NCBI GenBank assembly: GCA_014925825.1
Contig: JACGCK010000068.1
Location: 1-64,000, forward strand
Length of the DNA: 64,000 bases
Direction of reading: 5' to 3'
DNA from: Pholiota molesta
Taxonomy: Eukaryota; Basidiomycota; Agaricomycetes; Agaricales; Strophariaceae
Below, piece after piece: positions 28,101 to 41,350 of this stretch; position 1 is the first letter of the stretch, and every line of letters begins with the position of its first letter. Both the position numbers and the translations under genes were made by a program. The notes under the pieces are model-generated. The model saw only the letters and a program-made list of their open reading frames with translations. It was not told where the DNA came from and made no database searches.

Positions 28101-31100
28101 ACTGCAGGGAGCGGCATACATGTCCTCCGACCACTCGGTACGCATTTCGCGCGCTATTCGCTGTGCCACGTAGGCCAGCTAGCCGCAAGCGTCAGGGTCC
28201 TAGCGATAGGTGAGAAGAAATGGCTCGTTTGGAGCTTGTAAAATCGCGTATGCGGTGAGGAGGCGGACATGATGTTGGGATCTATGTTCCGTGCTTCGTC
28301 TTCTAACGGAGCGCCGTAATTAGCTAAAGGTACTATGTACAGATTCGAAGCAACTCTCATTTATGCGCTTTGTGCTATTGTATTGGTTAGGACTCGGAGA
28401 CGGACTGAGATGGCATTCGGTGATGGGAAGATGAGACTCAGATATGCTGCAATCATTTCATTCAGGCATTCGATCTCTGCTTGATGCTGCTAATTTTTGC
28501 ATTAATTACTATTATCTATGTTGTTCCTCAGCTCCATATGCCGAGAAGCTCAAATAACAGAGTAACGGCCCTCTTTCAAATGCGTTTACGAGGCAGGAAT
28601 CCAGATGCAGGTTGCCGTCGGGTGGCATGGAGTGCCTGCAGTCGCCATTTGCTCGCCCACCTCTGAAATTTTGAGAACAGATAGTGAATACTGTGTTATA
28701 GCATACTGCAAGCAATCGTACAATATTATTGAGAAATGCAATAGAAAACACGCTAACCATCGAGGTTACACTGCAGGGAGCGGCATACATGTCCTCCGAC
28801 CACTCCGGTACGCATTTCGCGCGCTATTCGCTGTGCCACGTAGGCCAGCTAGCCGCAAGCGTCAGGGTCCTAGCGATAGGTGAGAAGAAATGGCTCGTTT
28901 GGAGCTTGTAAAATCGCGTATGCGGTGAGGAGGCGGACATGATGTTGGGTCTATGTTCCGCGCTTCGTCTTTCTGACGGAGCGCCGTAGTCAACGCAAGG
29001 TATGATGTACAGATCTCCAATGCGACTCTCACTCATGCGCTTTGTGCTATTCTATTGGTTAGGACCCGGAGACGGACTGAGATGGCATTCGGTGATGGGA
29101 AGATATGATCCAGATATGCTACAATCTGTAGCTATCATTTCATTCAGGCATTCGATCTCTGCTCGATGCCGCTAGTTTTCGCGTTTATTATTATTATTTA
29201 TGTTGTTCTTTATCTACTACGGATGCCGTGATAATTCGAGTAACAGAGTAACGGCCCTCGAATCAATCGCGGCGTACAGATCACACAAGATCTAATCATG
29301 TTGGCTTGCTACCGTGATCTAGTGAGTATCACTGCATCGGTTTCATTTTTCAAGAAAGTGACATAATATAAGGTCTACCAAAGCGATATTATAACTCCTT
29401 GAGACGAGAGCTTTTGTCGAACCTCGCGGCGCACTTTTGGCGCCAAAATGCGGGCGCTAAACCATAATGCAGTGCGAAATAGATTGCGTTCAATGTGCTG
29501 TTGAAAATAAAAATATTACAGTGATAGATTATGGTACGGTTCTGGATCAACAGCCACGTAGGCTTGAAGTAACGAGATGGTAAAAAGTGCGATGGAGACG
29601 GCGGATCAAAATGTAGGTGTTCCTTGATATAACTAGCTCCCAAGACCGTAATTCTGCTTCACAAAACAGAAGGAAAGAAGGGGGTTGAAAAGTACGTCAA
29701 GGAAGAATTTGGTAACTGCTCCTGCGCCGGTATATTCTTCCGAATTTCGGATGCAATTTGGTGTTGCCAGCAATGCCGCCGAAATCATAAATATTATATC
29801 TTTCCTCTAAGATTGGCACTCTGGAACAAAGAATTTCTAAGATTTGTAGCATCCTAGGAGCATGTATGTATAGAGTATTTTACAGGGAAAGCAGGAGTGT
29901 ATACGCGCAACATGATATTACCGGCCCCGGGAGCGGGAGACAGTAATTCCCATCTACCCTGAGACATGAGTGTAAAATTTGGTCGGGCTTCCTTTGCAGC
30001 TTGCTGGCAAGGCTAAAACTCTAGCACCATTCACACGTCTAGATCCTGCATGCGCGACCGAGAATCACGGAAAGTGGGCGGCCCTTGGCAGCAAAAAATA
30101 ACAAAAAGGTGCATTTTTGTTGTCGCTTTCAAATCCCCTTTCCCTCCCTGCCGTCTTTATGACGGTGTACCATCCCGCTGTCTTTCGTTCCAAGCTTCCA
30201 CTATCCTCAGTATGTCCCTGACTCTGTTGTCTATACGAAGCTATGCTAACTCTGATATACTGCTGCACCAGTGTTTAGGCGCCCGTTGTCAGAGCTGTGA
30301 GTGACCACGTCTGTGATATCACCTCAACGCGATCATCATCCTTGTGAACCGTACACTTACCGCAGACTGCCAAATTCTATTCCCTAGGTTCCGAAAAACA
30401 TCTTATTTTCCCTACCTCTTACAGCGCTAATTTTGTCCCTAGATATTCCAACTCCATATTAAAACTTCCCGCGGACTACGACACAATGATGGGATAGGTA
30501 TCGATATGTTGTCTTTCTATTTTTTTCTTGCCTGATACGGTACTGATTTCATCTTTAGATATTCGGATGCCATGTTTGAACTTCCAGCGGACGTGCTAGG
30601 GTGTGTGCTTTTTCATATCTAACACCATGCTAATTTTATCCACAGATATTCCGATGCTATATTCTAGCTTCCGCGGACTACTAGACAACAATGGGATGTT
30701 TGAAGATTCCCTTTCTATTTTTTCTTGCCTAATACAGTACTGATTCTATCTTCAGAGATTTGGACGCCATTTTTGAACTTCTGGCGGACATGCCATTCGA
30801 ACGGGTGTGTTCGTTTCCATATCTGATACAATGCTAATTTTATCTTCAGATATTCCGACTCGATATTCAGACTTCCTGCGGACCGTGAGACAACGATGAG
30901 ATGTTCGAATCCAGGTATCCACATCTTCTCTTCCTTTTTATGATGCAGTACTGATTTAGCTCCCGAAATTCTGACTCGATATTCAGACTTCCCGCGGACT
31001 GCACCACGCCCTTCGCTCCAATCAGATTTTGAATCCCACGGTTTAGATCTTAAGCGCCCGTCGTCGTGGTATATGATCTTCCACATGTCATGGACTACGC

Positions 31101-31984
31101 TGGTGTAGTCTGTTTATTTGACTCTACAATATGCTTACTGTCTATTCTCGTCAAACTGTAGGGCTGTGTTCAATGGGAGTTCACTGAAGAAGAGTGTATC
31201 TGGTTTACGAGGTAAATGATGCATGTTGAGTTTCTTTTTACATACTGACATAAATTTCAGCCTTCCATCGCAAACACGGAGGGCATGTCCACGTTTCCTG
31301 CCCTTCTAAACCCTAACATTCCGCCTCTTTCCAATTTTAGGTGCTGCGTGGCAGGAAGGAACTGCTGATTAGGGTTTCTCGAAGCTACGTGCCTTGTCTT
31401 GAATTTGCATCTTTCTGACATTTCCACGTTTTCGACAGTTTAGCGGCCGCATCAAGTGTGCGCGTGACATCAGAATCGAGCTTTGAGTTTCCGCGCGACA
31501 TTGCGACTTGGTGCGCAAAACCCGTTTATTCATTATTCACTGACTATGGACATTTCAGGGCTATCCTGCCCTTCGAAGCAGGCTGACTTCGGAAAACAAG
31601 AGTAAGTGACCTTACCTGTATGCTCATTTTACTGACATTCCTGCCCTTAGGATGAGCCGAAATTCTTGGATTGAGCCTCGAAAATTCCGCGGACATATAA
31701 CTTGGTGCGTAAACCATTTATTGACTATTACTGCCTAATACATTTTTAGGACTATCTACGTTAGCTGCCTTCGGGGTGGGCTAACCTCTGATCCTATGAT
31801 CTCCCCACACCCAAAAAAAAGACAGCGACTTACGTGTTTTCAAGTTTTCACGCCGTATGGTAATTCCCGCCATCAATCCCGCCCCCGTCCCGTGACTTAC
31901 CCCGCCCAAGCGCCCGACGGCCTACACATCAGACACATCAGCACCACCTCCACCGAAACAGCTGACTCACCTTCTCATCACCCC
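25125..31984. other. Unit 3 spacer
   Basis: Copy of the unit 2 spacer: decayed split-gene segment (25.1-27.3 kb), paired 668 bp repeats (27910-29262) and exon-like array (30447-31000). It is closer to unit 1 than unit 2 is in the array region, because it lacks most of the one-base losses seen at 21.2-22.7 kb. Gaps increase after about 31.1 kb. No confident gene. Confidence 0.6.
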
Positions 31985-33872
31985 CACTCAAACGCACGTC
32001 CTTCCCCGTCCCCGCCGCCCGTCTGCTTCTTATGCGTATAGCTAAACTCCGCGGGCGCCGATATCGTCTCGCGGAACGCGACCTGCGGCTTGCCGTGAGG
32101 CAGTCGACGTTGTACTCGCGGCGCATGCGCTCGACGTAGATCTCGAGGTGCAGCTCGCCCATGCCCGAGATGATCGTCTCCTTGCTCTCGTGGTCGATGT
32201 GCACCTTGACGTCGGGTCCTCTTCTGGAAGCGGTTCAGCGCGCGCGAGAAGTTTGGGCGTTTCCGTGCCTTGGGCTTGAGGGAGAGCGAGATGACGGGCT
32301 CGGGCACGAACATGGAGGTCTGCAGCGGGTTAAAGGAGGGTTACGCAGGCAGGGAGGCGACGCACCATGGAGAAACTCGTCGATCCGTCGGTGAAGGTGT
32401 CTCCAGATGAACATTCGACACCGGAACATGGCGCAGATTTCACCAGGGCCGATCGACTCGACGTCCTACGAAAACATTATTAAACATCCTTGTAAAATTG
32501 TATGCGATGCCATACCTCATCTCGTTACTGTGCATGCGAACAACCGAGGGACTTGACTTCTTACCAGTGCGCGCGTTGAAGATCTGCATCGACTTCTGAG
32601 GGTACCCTGATACACGCGCATATAAGTCAGCTGCCCGAACCGTCTTCCTCCAACTTGGAAAGCAGGCCAACGAGCGGCGCTCAGGCAGGGGTCAAAGTGA
32701 CTTGCCGGCGACCCGGCAGGTGATTGGTGTCGTGCGCGAGGACCTCCGATTCCGAGGGGTTGGGCAGGTAGTTGCACACGCCGTCGAGGAGCGGCTGCAG
32801 CCGGTGTTCTTGATGGCAGAGCCATGAAGACGGGCGAGACTTGAGGGAGATGGTCGCGCGGCGGTGGCGTCCGCGATGTCGAGGTTGCTCGGTGTCTCGT
32901 CCATGAGCACTTTTTCGCCGATGTCCTCGTCCACTTCCCGCGAGCTGTTCGATGAGTTCCGTCCGTTTTCCTTGCCAGTGCGAGGAGGGATTCCGGGATT
33001 CGTCAGAGACGACGACGTTGACTCTGCTGAGAGTGAGAAGTGGAAGAAGAGTGGGTAATTGGTACTCACCCTTGACGCCTCGTTGTAGATAGCTTCCAGT
33101 GCACGAGGTCGACGACACCCTTGAACTCGTCTCGACGCCAATGGGCACCTGGACGGCCGCAGCGGGAATGCGCAGTTTCGTCCCGAATTTGTTGCACAAT
33201 GCGCAGGGATTGGCGCCGGGGCGGTCCATTTTGTTGACGAAGGATATCCGGGGGACGTTGTATCGCCGCATCTGCCTGTCTACCGTGGTGGTCTGGTCTG
33301 GACACCGGCACGGCGCAGAGCACCAGAACGGCGCCGTCCAGAACGCGGAGCGCGCGTTCACCTCGATGGTAAGTCGAGTGTCCTGCAATGGTGGTTGAAG
33401 ACGAAGGGAATGGGGGGAGACGGTGCTTACCAGGGGTATCAATAATATTAATGGCATATTTTTCCTTCGTGTTCCTGCCTAAATCCGTAGCCTCCCAGTC
33501 GCAGAAGTGGCCGCGCTCTGAATGGTGATGCCCTTCTCTCGCTCCAGGTCCATGCTGTCCATCTTCGCGCCGACCGAGTCGCGTCCGCGCACTTCATGGA
33601 TCTCCCGAATCCGTCCGGTGTAGTACAGAATGCGCTCCGTCAGCGTCGTCTTGCCCGAGTCGATGTGCGCCGAGACACCGATGTTGCGCTGGTGCCCGAG
33701 ACGGAGGTGGTCTTGCTCAGAGAGGGTGTACTGGACCTGGAGGGTGCGGCGTCGTGGGGCGGGGCGGGCTTGAGGCGGTGGCGGTGGCGGCTGTTCGTCG
33801 GCCGCATGTCGAGGTGGTGAGCCAGCTGGAGAGCGGGAAGGAGCGTTTCGCGCACGCCCGCGACAGTATCAT
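31985..33872 (-). pseudogene. EF-G1 copy 4, truncated and riddled with one-base gaps
   Basis: Same truncated architecture as copies 2 and 3. From the MFVPEPVIS codons (32313) to the start codon (33872) it spans 1559 bp, against 1588-1589 bp in copies 2 and 3, a net loss of about 29 bases spread along the whole stretch. Most are single bases lost from short runs or dinucleotides, for example GGTCCTCTTCTGG for GGTCCTCCTTCTGG near 32218 and GTCTGGTCTGG for GTCTGGCTCTGG near 33292. No reading frame longer than a single exon fragment survives. Confidence 0.9.
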
Positions 33873-34015
33873 CGCTGCCCAGGTTGTTCAGGAGAAACAG
33901 TGTTTCGTTGGCAAAAAATTGGGTGTAATTAACTTACGTAATACTACCTCTTTGGCTTGGCCAGACGCGTAATTCAAACCTTCCCTCTATCGCATCCTCA
34001 GTCTCATAACTCACC

Positions 34016-34192
34016 ATGAGACCTCGTTCGCTTTCACCGGGAAGGACTACCTCTACCCGCTCCGACCTCCGCGGCGGCATCATTGATCCGCAAAGCCCTC
34101 TCCGCTCCCGAAAGCCGTATTCCGTCGTCCTGCTTCTCGGAGGATACGATACCGCTCCGTGCGAGCCCCATCTCTACTGGGCCGACTACCTC
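34016..34192 (+). pseudogene. PRE1 fragment, unit 4
   Basis: Same fused exon 1/exon 2 fragment with the ATGAGAC frameshift, plus two further one-base gaps (GACCTCCGCGG near 34063 and CTACCTCGCGCG near 34187). Preceded by the deleted promoter (33873-34015). Confidence 0.8.
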
Positions 34193-36979
34193 GCGCGAGC
34201 ACCCACCCATCCTCTCATTTCGACGGCCTTCCCCCTCCGAACCCCTCGACCGCGCGTACTACGATTCGCAGGCAGCGACATCGACGACGACGCCGGCGCC
34301 CCGCTGCGTCGAGTCCAAGGCCCTGCGAGGCATCCCGACACGTCCCGTTTTATAGCCATTCCCTGCCCTGATCCGGCCCAAGATGGCTCGAATCGACGCC
34401 GCTTCACAGCGCAACACGCCCATTCACCAGGAAACAGTGTTCCGCGCCGCGGAGGGCGCAGACGATGATATACTATGTGCGCTGCGGCGCAGTGGCAATG
34501 TAAGTCCTTACCTTTATCTCGTCTCGTCAGATGTCTTCATCGGTGACTCCCTCCCTCCAGCACCTATCCCCTAGGACGAACATCCACCGCCACGTGTCGC
34601 CATCGAACACATCTACAGGATGTTCAGTCTCCGCGATGGCGCAGAGACGCCGACGCCACTGCGCGTACTGTCTACTCATAGCCAGGGGACACGGGCACGG
34701 ACCCACGGTAAGCACTATCTGCGCTCATGTTGAGCGCTATCACTGATACTCTCTCCCCACCACCGATCGTTCGCTCAGAAAACAAACACCAAGCACACCA
34801 TCCTCAAACCGTGGACGATCAGCAACACCTACCCGCGACGATCTCGCCTCCCGCGCCGCGATCTGTTCACCTACCGCCGTGCACGCTAGACAGCACCCAC
34901 CACGACGACGATCGAGCCGTGGTGGCTGGAAGGCGAAGACGTCGTGGTTGTGGGGCTGTAGGTGGCGGTATGGTGGGCGAGATCGTGCACACCTGTTCAG
35001 ATCCGATGCCTGACCATCCGCGACGACGTGCAGGGCACAGTGTTTGGCGGCACGGGGGTGTGATTAGCTGAGGGCACACGATATCGACGTGAGTTGCGTT
35101 TCGTTGTGATGTCTAAATCAACACTGACCTCGGCTGTGCCATGCGCTGCAGCAAGAACCCCTCGCCACCCACCACCCCTCCTATTTCCACGGCGTTCGCG
35201 CCATCCGAACCCCTTGACCGTGCATGGCGACATCGCTATCTGCAGAGTCCAAGTCCCCGCGAAGCGCCCTGCGCGACGACGACGACAAGTCCCGTTTTCA
35301 CGACCAGGCATGGTATTCGATGCCGCGGGAGGCGTCGTTGGCGGCTGGCGGACGATATCTACGTGAGCTACCTTCTGTTTTTCTGGACCGTGCTTACCTG
35401 GGCCTCCACCAATTTCTACAGCGTTTCGCGTCATCCGAACCCCTCGGCCCCGCGTAATACGATTCGCAGGAATAGAGGCGCCGCTGTGTCCGTGCCTTCG
35501 ACGACGCTCCTCGATGACGACAGGTAGTGCAGGCGCTAACGACGTAGCAAGTCAGCGGAAGTCGGATGTAACGTCGACCAAGAAGGACGTACGAGGCGAC
35601 AGCGGCTCGAAGCGTACGAGGTACGTACGAGTCCATGGCGATGGTGTACAGGCGAACTGACACAAGGATCGCCAGTGTTTGCACGGCGGCATAAACGGTG
35701 TTGCGCCGCTTACCATCCCCTGGCGCCATTGCTTCACTTTCGACGCCCACGATGTCTCATCGGCCGTCGACCCCCTCCCTAGTTCTTCCTGGATGGCGGC
35801 ATGCCCGCGTAGATCGCGTCAGTGGAGGCCGGCGGTACAGATCCATTCGAACGTACCGGGCGTGTTTGCGCAGATCGCCGCGTTGGGCGGTAGGATGGCG
35901 CTGCGGGCGTCGCCGCCACTGCGCAAGACGATGGCGTTCGGGCGCCGATGGGCTGCGTAGCCGACAGAGGGCCGGTCAGAGGTGAGGACGAGCGACGATA
36001 CCTTTTCCATGGAGGACGCCGCCATCGCCTCGCGGATCGCTAGCGGCGTGTTCTGGCTGCTGTCGTGTTCTTCAGCCCCGCCGTCGTACTGCGTATCTAA
36101 TCTCGTCAGCGCACCATCCTGATGAGCATCGACAAGATGCAGGACTTACCCAACGACGGCGACACCGTGCTCAAGATCCGCGGCGCCGTCGCCCATCCGC
36201 TACAGGTGGGCATGTAAAAGGGAGCATCAGAGGCCATAACGAGCGGGGAATGGGAAGCCGCGCACTTACTCGGGAAGGACGCGGGCTATCGATGGCGGAG
36301 GCAAGGAGAGATGAGGAAGAGAGCGGAGGAGAGATGAGATGAGGTGGGGAATGAGGATAGACGGTAAGATAGGTAGCCCTTATATACGTCTGCATGGCAT
36401 GTACGTACACAACGAAATAAATGGGTTTGAGATAGAAACGGATGCGAGTGCAGGGTCCGACGCCCGGGATTGTCAAGTTAAGCGAACATCTCCCATTCGC
36501 GCCATCCCTCCGCGTCCCCTTCTCCCATTCGCCCTATGGCCGCGTAACCTCTATAGTATCATCCAGTACATAACAGTTATCCATTCCTGTTCGTGTAGAC
36601 TATCAGTTAATAAGATTCTATTGTTTTATTGCTTTATTTCAAGTCATCTGCATTCGCAATGATTTCATGGAACTCGCAAACACATCCCCAAAGCAATCCC
36701 CACCGCACGCTCGGAAAGCAAGCTTCTCACCAGAGTCGACCCTACCGAAGCTATGTCCGCACCTAGGCCCATATTTCCCTGACTAAAAAACCCAAGAAAT
36801 GAGAAAACCTCGTTTCTAGCGTCTTCCGTGCAATGTAAGTTCACCCGCTCGCAATCTTCCACTCCAATCACAGAAATTAGGCCGTTGCTTAGGCTGACAC
36901 GTCAGCTTAATGCCTCCGTGCTTCCGTGATGGAACGTAATTGATGTGTTCTTTCTAGGTCCCCGGTTGCGTTGCATTTC

Positions 36980-38321
36980 GAATGCGTTTACGAGGCGGGC
37001 ATCCAGATCCAGGTTGCTGTCGGGTGGCATGGAGTGCCTGCGGTCGCCACTTGCTCTTCCACCTCTGAGATTCTGGGATCAAATAGTGTGTAGTGTATTC
37101 TAACATACTGCAAACGATCGTACAATATAATTGAGAAATGCGATAGAAATGCGCTAATCATCGAGGGTACACTGCAGGGAGCAGCACACACATCCTCCAT
37201 CCACTCGGTACGCATTTCGCGCGCTATTCGCTGTGCCACGTAGGCTAGCTAGCCGCGGGCGTCAGGGTCCTGCTGACAGATGAAAAGAAGTGGCTCGTTT
37301 GGAGCTTGTAAAATCGCGTATGCAGTGAGGAGGCGGACATGTTGGGATCTATGTTCCGTGCTTCGTCTTCTAACGGAGCGCCGTAATTAACTAAAGGTAC
37401 TATGTACAAATTCGAAGCAACTCTCATTTATGCGCTTTGTGCTATTCTATTGGGTAGGACTCGGAGACTGACTGAGATGGCATTCGGTGATGGGAAGATG
37501 AGACAGATATGCTGCAATCATTTCATTCAGGCATCCGATCTCTGCTTGATGCTGCTGGTTTTTGCGTTGATTATCATTATATATGTTGTTCTTTAGCTAC
37601 ATATGCCGAGATAACTCAAATAACTGAGTAAAGGCCCTCTTTCGAATGCGTTTACGAGGCGGGGATCCAGATACAGGTTGCCGTCGGGGGGCATGGAATG
37701 CCTGTAGTCACCATTTGCTCGTCCACCTCTGAAATTTTGGGAACAGATAGTGTATACTATATTCTAGCATATCGCAAACAATTGTACAATATGATCAAGA
37801 AACGCGTTAGAAACATGCTAATCATCGAGGTTACAGTGCAGGGAGCAGCACACACATCCTCCGACCACTCGGTACGCATTTCGCGCGCTATTCGCTGTTC
37901 CACGTAGACTAGCTAGCCGCGGGCGTCAGGGTCCTACTGACAGGTGAAAAGAAATGGCTCGTTGGTAGCTTCTGAAATCGCGTATGCGGCGAGGAGGCGG
38001 ACATGGTGGGATCTATGTTCCGCGCTTCGTCTTTCTGACGGAGCGCCGTAGTCAACTCAAGGTATAATGTCCAGATCTCAAATGCGGCTTTCATTCATGC
38101 GCTTTGTGCTCTTCTATTGGTTAGGACTCGGAGACGGACTGAGATGGCATTCGGTGATGGGAAGATGTGATCCAGATATGCTACAATCTGTAGCTATCAT
38201 TTCATTCAGGCATTCGATCTCTGCTCGATGTCGCTGGTTTTCGCGTTTATTATCAATATTTATGTTGTTCTTTATCTACGGATGTCGTGATAATTCGAAT
38301 AACAGAGTAACGGCCCTCGAA
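36980..38321. repeat. Pair of ~664 bp direct repeats (unit 4, diverged)
   Basis: TGCGTTTACGAGGCGGG begins at 36983 and 37647. The pair corresponds to 9688-11038 in unit 1 but with many substitutions. The readable frame in the second half (TICSSTSEILGTDSVYY, then IEVTVQGAAHTSSDHS) differs at several positions from the unit 1 frame while remaining open, which is a mild hint of past coding function. Confidence 0.75.
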
Positions 38322-39469
38322 TCAACCGCGGCGTACAGATCACACAAGATCTAATCATGTTGGCTTGCTACCGTGATCTAGTGAGTGTATCACTGCATCG
38401 GTTTCATTTTCAAAGAAAGTGACATAATATAAGGTCTACCGAAGCGATATTATAACTCCTTGAGACGAGAGCTTTTGTCGAACCTCGCGGCGCACTTTTG
38501 GCGCCAAAATGCGGGCGCTAAACCATAATGCATTGCGAAATAGATCGCATTCAATGTGCTGTCTAGAATAAAAGTATTACAGCGACAGATTATGGTACGG
38601 TTTTGGATTAACAGCCACGTAGACGGTAGGCTTCAAGTAATGAGATGGAAAAAAGGTGCGATGGAGACGGCGGATCAAAATGTAGGTGTTCCTTGATATA
38701 ACTAGCTCCCGAGACCGTAATTCTGCTTCGCAAAACAGAAGGAAAGAAGGGGGTTGGAAAGTACGTCAAGGAACAATTTGGTAACTGCTCCTGCATCGGT
38801 ATATTCTTCCGAATTTCGGACGCAATTTGGTGTTGCCAGCAATGCCGCCGAAGTCATAAATTTTATATCTTTCCTCTAAGATTGGCACTCTGGAACGAAG
38901 AATTTCTATGATTTGCTAGCATCCTAGTAGAATGCATGTATAGATTATTTTACAATCCAAATCAGAGGGGAAAACAGGAGTGTATACGCGCAAGATAATA
39001 TTACCGGACCCCGGGAGTGGGAGACAGTACATAATTCCCATCTACCCTGAGACACAAGTGTAAATTTTGGTCGGGCTTCCTTTGCAGCTTGCTGGCAAGC
39101 CTAAATCTCTAGCACCATTCACACGTCTAGATCCTGCAAGCGCGAGCGAGAATCACGGAAAGTCGACGGCCCTTGGCAGCAAAAAATATCAAAAGGGCGC
39201 AATTTTGTTGTCGCTTTCAAATTCCCCTTTCCCTCCCTGCCGTCTTTATGACCGTGTCCCATCCTGTTGTCCAGTCTTTCATTCCAAACTTCCACCATCG
39301 TGACTCGTCTCAGTATGTCATTGACTCTGTTGTCTATATGAAGCTATGCTACCTCTGATATACTGCTGCACCAATGTTTAGGCGCCCGTTGTCAGAGCCG
39401 TGAGTGACCTCGACTTTGATGTCACCTCAACGCGATCATCACCCTTGCGAACCGCATGCTCACATGGCT

Positions 39470-40235
39470 CGATTCTAACATGATATGGAAACTTCTGGTG
39501 GATTGCGAGTCCGACGTGGCAATGGGATGTTCCAAAGACAGGTGTGTGCTTTTTGCTGTCCTATCCTATACTAATTCTATCAGTAGATATTCCAACTCCA
39601 TATTGAAACTTCCCGCAGACTGCCCCATTTCATTCCCAACATTCCAAAAAGCGTCTTATTTTCCTTACCTGATACAGCACCCATTTTAGCTCCAGATATT
39701 CCGACTCCATTCTGAAACTTCCCATGGACTACTAGACAACGGGGATGTTTGAAGGTTCTGTTTCTATTTTTTCTTGCCTGATACGTGACTGAATCTATCT
39801 TCAGATATTCGGACGCCATTTTTGAACTTCCGGCGGACATGCCATTCGAACAGGTGTGTCCTTTTCCATACCTGATACAGCGCTAGTTTTATCTTCAGAT
39901 ATTCTGACTCTATATTCTAGCTTCCCGCGGACTGCTAGACAACGATGGGATGTTTGAAGGTTCTTTTTCTATTTTTTTCAGATATTCAGATTCCGTGTTT
40001 GCACTTCTGGTTGACATGCCATTCGAACGAGTGTGTTCTTTTCTATATCTCAACCATATCTGATACAATGCTAATTTTATCTTCAGATATTCCGACTCTA
40101 TATTCAAGCTTCCCGCGGACTGCGGGACAACGATGGGATATCAGGTATTCATCTGTTCTCTTGCTTTATGATGCATTACTGATTCAGCTCCCAAAATTCA
40201 GAATCGATATTCAGAGTTCCCGCGGACTGCACCAC
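39470..40235. repeat. Enlarged exon-like repeat array (unit 4)
   Basis: About eight ATATTC..CTTCCCGCGGAC-type blocks start near 39470, 39586, 39692, 39801, 39896, 39980, 40085 and 40194. Units 1-3 have about six. Spacers of roughly 45-75 bp end in TCTTCAG or similar. The block number difference shows the array itself expands or contracts. Confidence 0.6.
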
Positions 40236-41350
40236 GCCCTTCGCTCCAATCAGATTTTGAATCCCACGGTTTAGATCTTAAGCGCCCGTCGTCATGGTAT
40301 ACGATCTCCCACATGTCCATAGACTACGCTGGTATAGTCTGCTTATTTGACCCTACAAGATGCTTACTGTCTATTTTCGTCAAACTGTAGGGCTGTGTTC
40401 AATGGGAGTTCACTGTGAGGAAGGGATGTATCTGGTTTACGAGGTAAATGATGCATGTTGAGTATCTTTTTACATACTGACATAAATTTCAGCCTTCCAT
40501 CGCAAACACGGAGGGGCATGTTCACATTTCCTGCCCTTCTAAACCCTAACATTCCCGCCTCTTTCCAATTTTAGGTGCCGCGTGGCAGGAAGGAACTGCT
40601 GATTTGGGTTTCTCGAAGCTATGTGCCCTTATCATAATCTTGTATTTGCATCTTTCTGACATTTCCACGTTTTCGACAGTTTGACAGCCACAATGATTAG
40701 ATCGAGCGTGCGCGCAAAATCGAGCTTTGAGTTTCCGCGCGACATTGCGACTTGGTGCGCAAAACCCGTTTATTCATTATTCACTGACGACGTGCATTTT
40801 AGAGCTAAGCCTGACAGAGCTGACTTTGGAAAACAAGAGTAAGTGACCTTACCCTGTATTCCCATTTTACTGACTTTCCACCTCTTTGAAATCAGCCAAA
40901 ATTGTTGATTTGTGCTTTGAATTTCCGTGCAACCTGCCCTTCGAAGCAGGCTGACTTCGGAAAACAAGAGTAAGTGACCTTCCCCTGTATGCTCAATTTA
41001 CTGACATTCCCACCCCTTAGGATGAGCCGAAATCCTTGGATTGAGCTTCGGAAATTCCGCGCGACATATAACTTGGTGCGTAAACCCATTTATTGACTAT
41101 TTACTGCCTAATACATTTTTAGGACTATCCACGTTAGCCTGCCCTTCGGGGTGGGCTAACCTCTGATCCTATGATCTCCCCACACCCAAAAAAAAGACAG
41201 CGACTTACGTGTTTTCAAGTTTTCACGCCGTATGGTAATTCCCGCCATCAATCCCGCCCCGTCCCGTGACTTACCCCGCCCAAGCGCCCGACGGCCCTAC
41301 ACATCAGACACCATCAGCACCACCTCCACCAAAACAGCTGACCCACCTTC

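Larger units (their letters stand above)
24800..33872. repeat. Tandem unit 3 (9073 bp)
   Basis: Same order as unit 2 and nearly identical sequence up to about 31.0 kb. The last ~2 kb, including EF-G1 copy 4, is shorter by tens of single-base gaps. Spacing between the shared MFVPEPVIS codons of copies 3 and 4 is 9102 bp. Confidence 0.9.
34193..41350. other. Unit 4 spacer
   Basis: Two zones. The first (34.2-36.1 kb) matches units 2 and 3. The second (36.1-41.3 kb) is an older, diverged version: paired ~664 bp repeats (36980-38321), then the AT-richer stretch, then an exon-like array enlarged to about eight blocks (39470-40235). At 40.85-41.0 kb the block CTGACTTCGGAAAACAAGAGTAAGTGACCTT is present twice, where other units have one. 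No confident gene. Confidence 0.6.
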
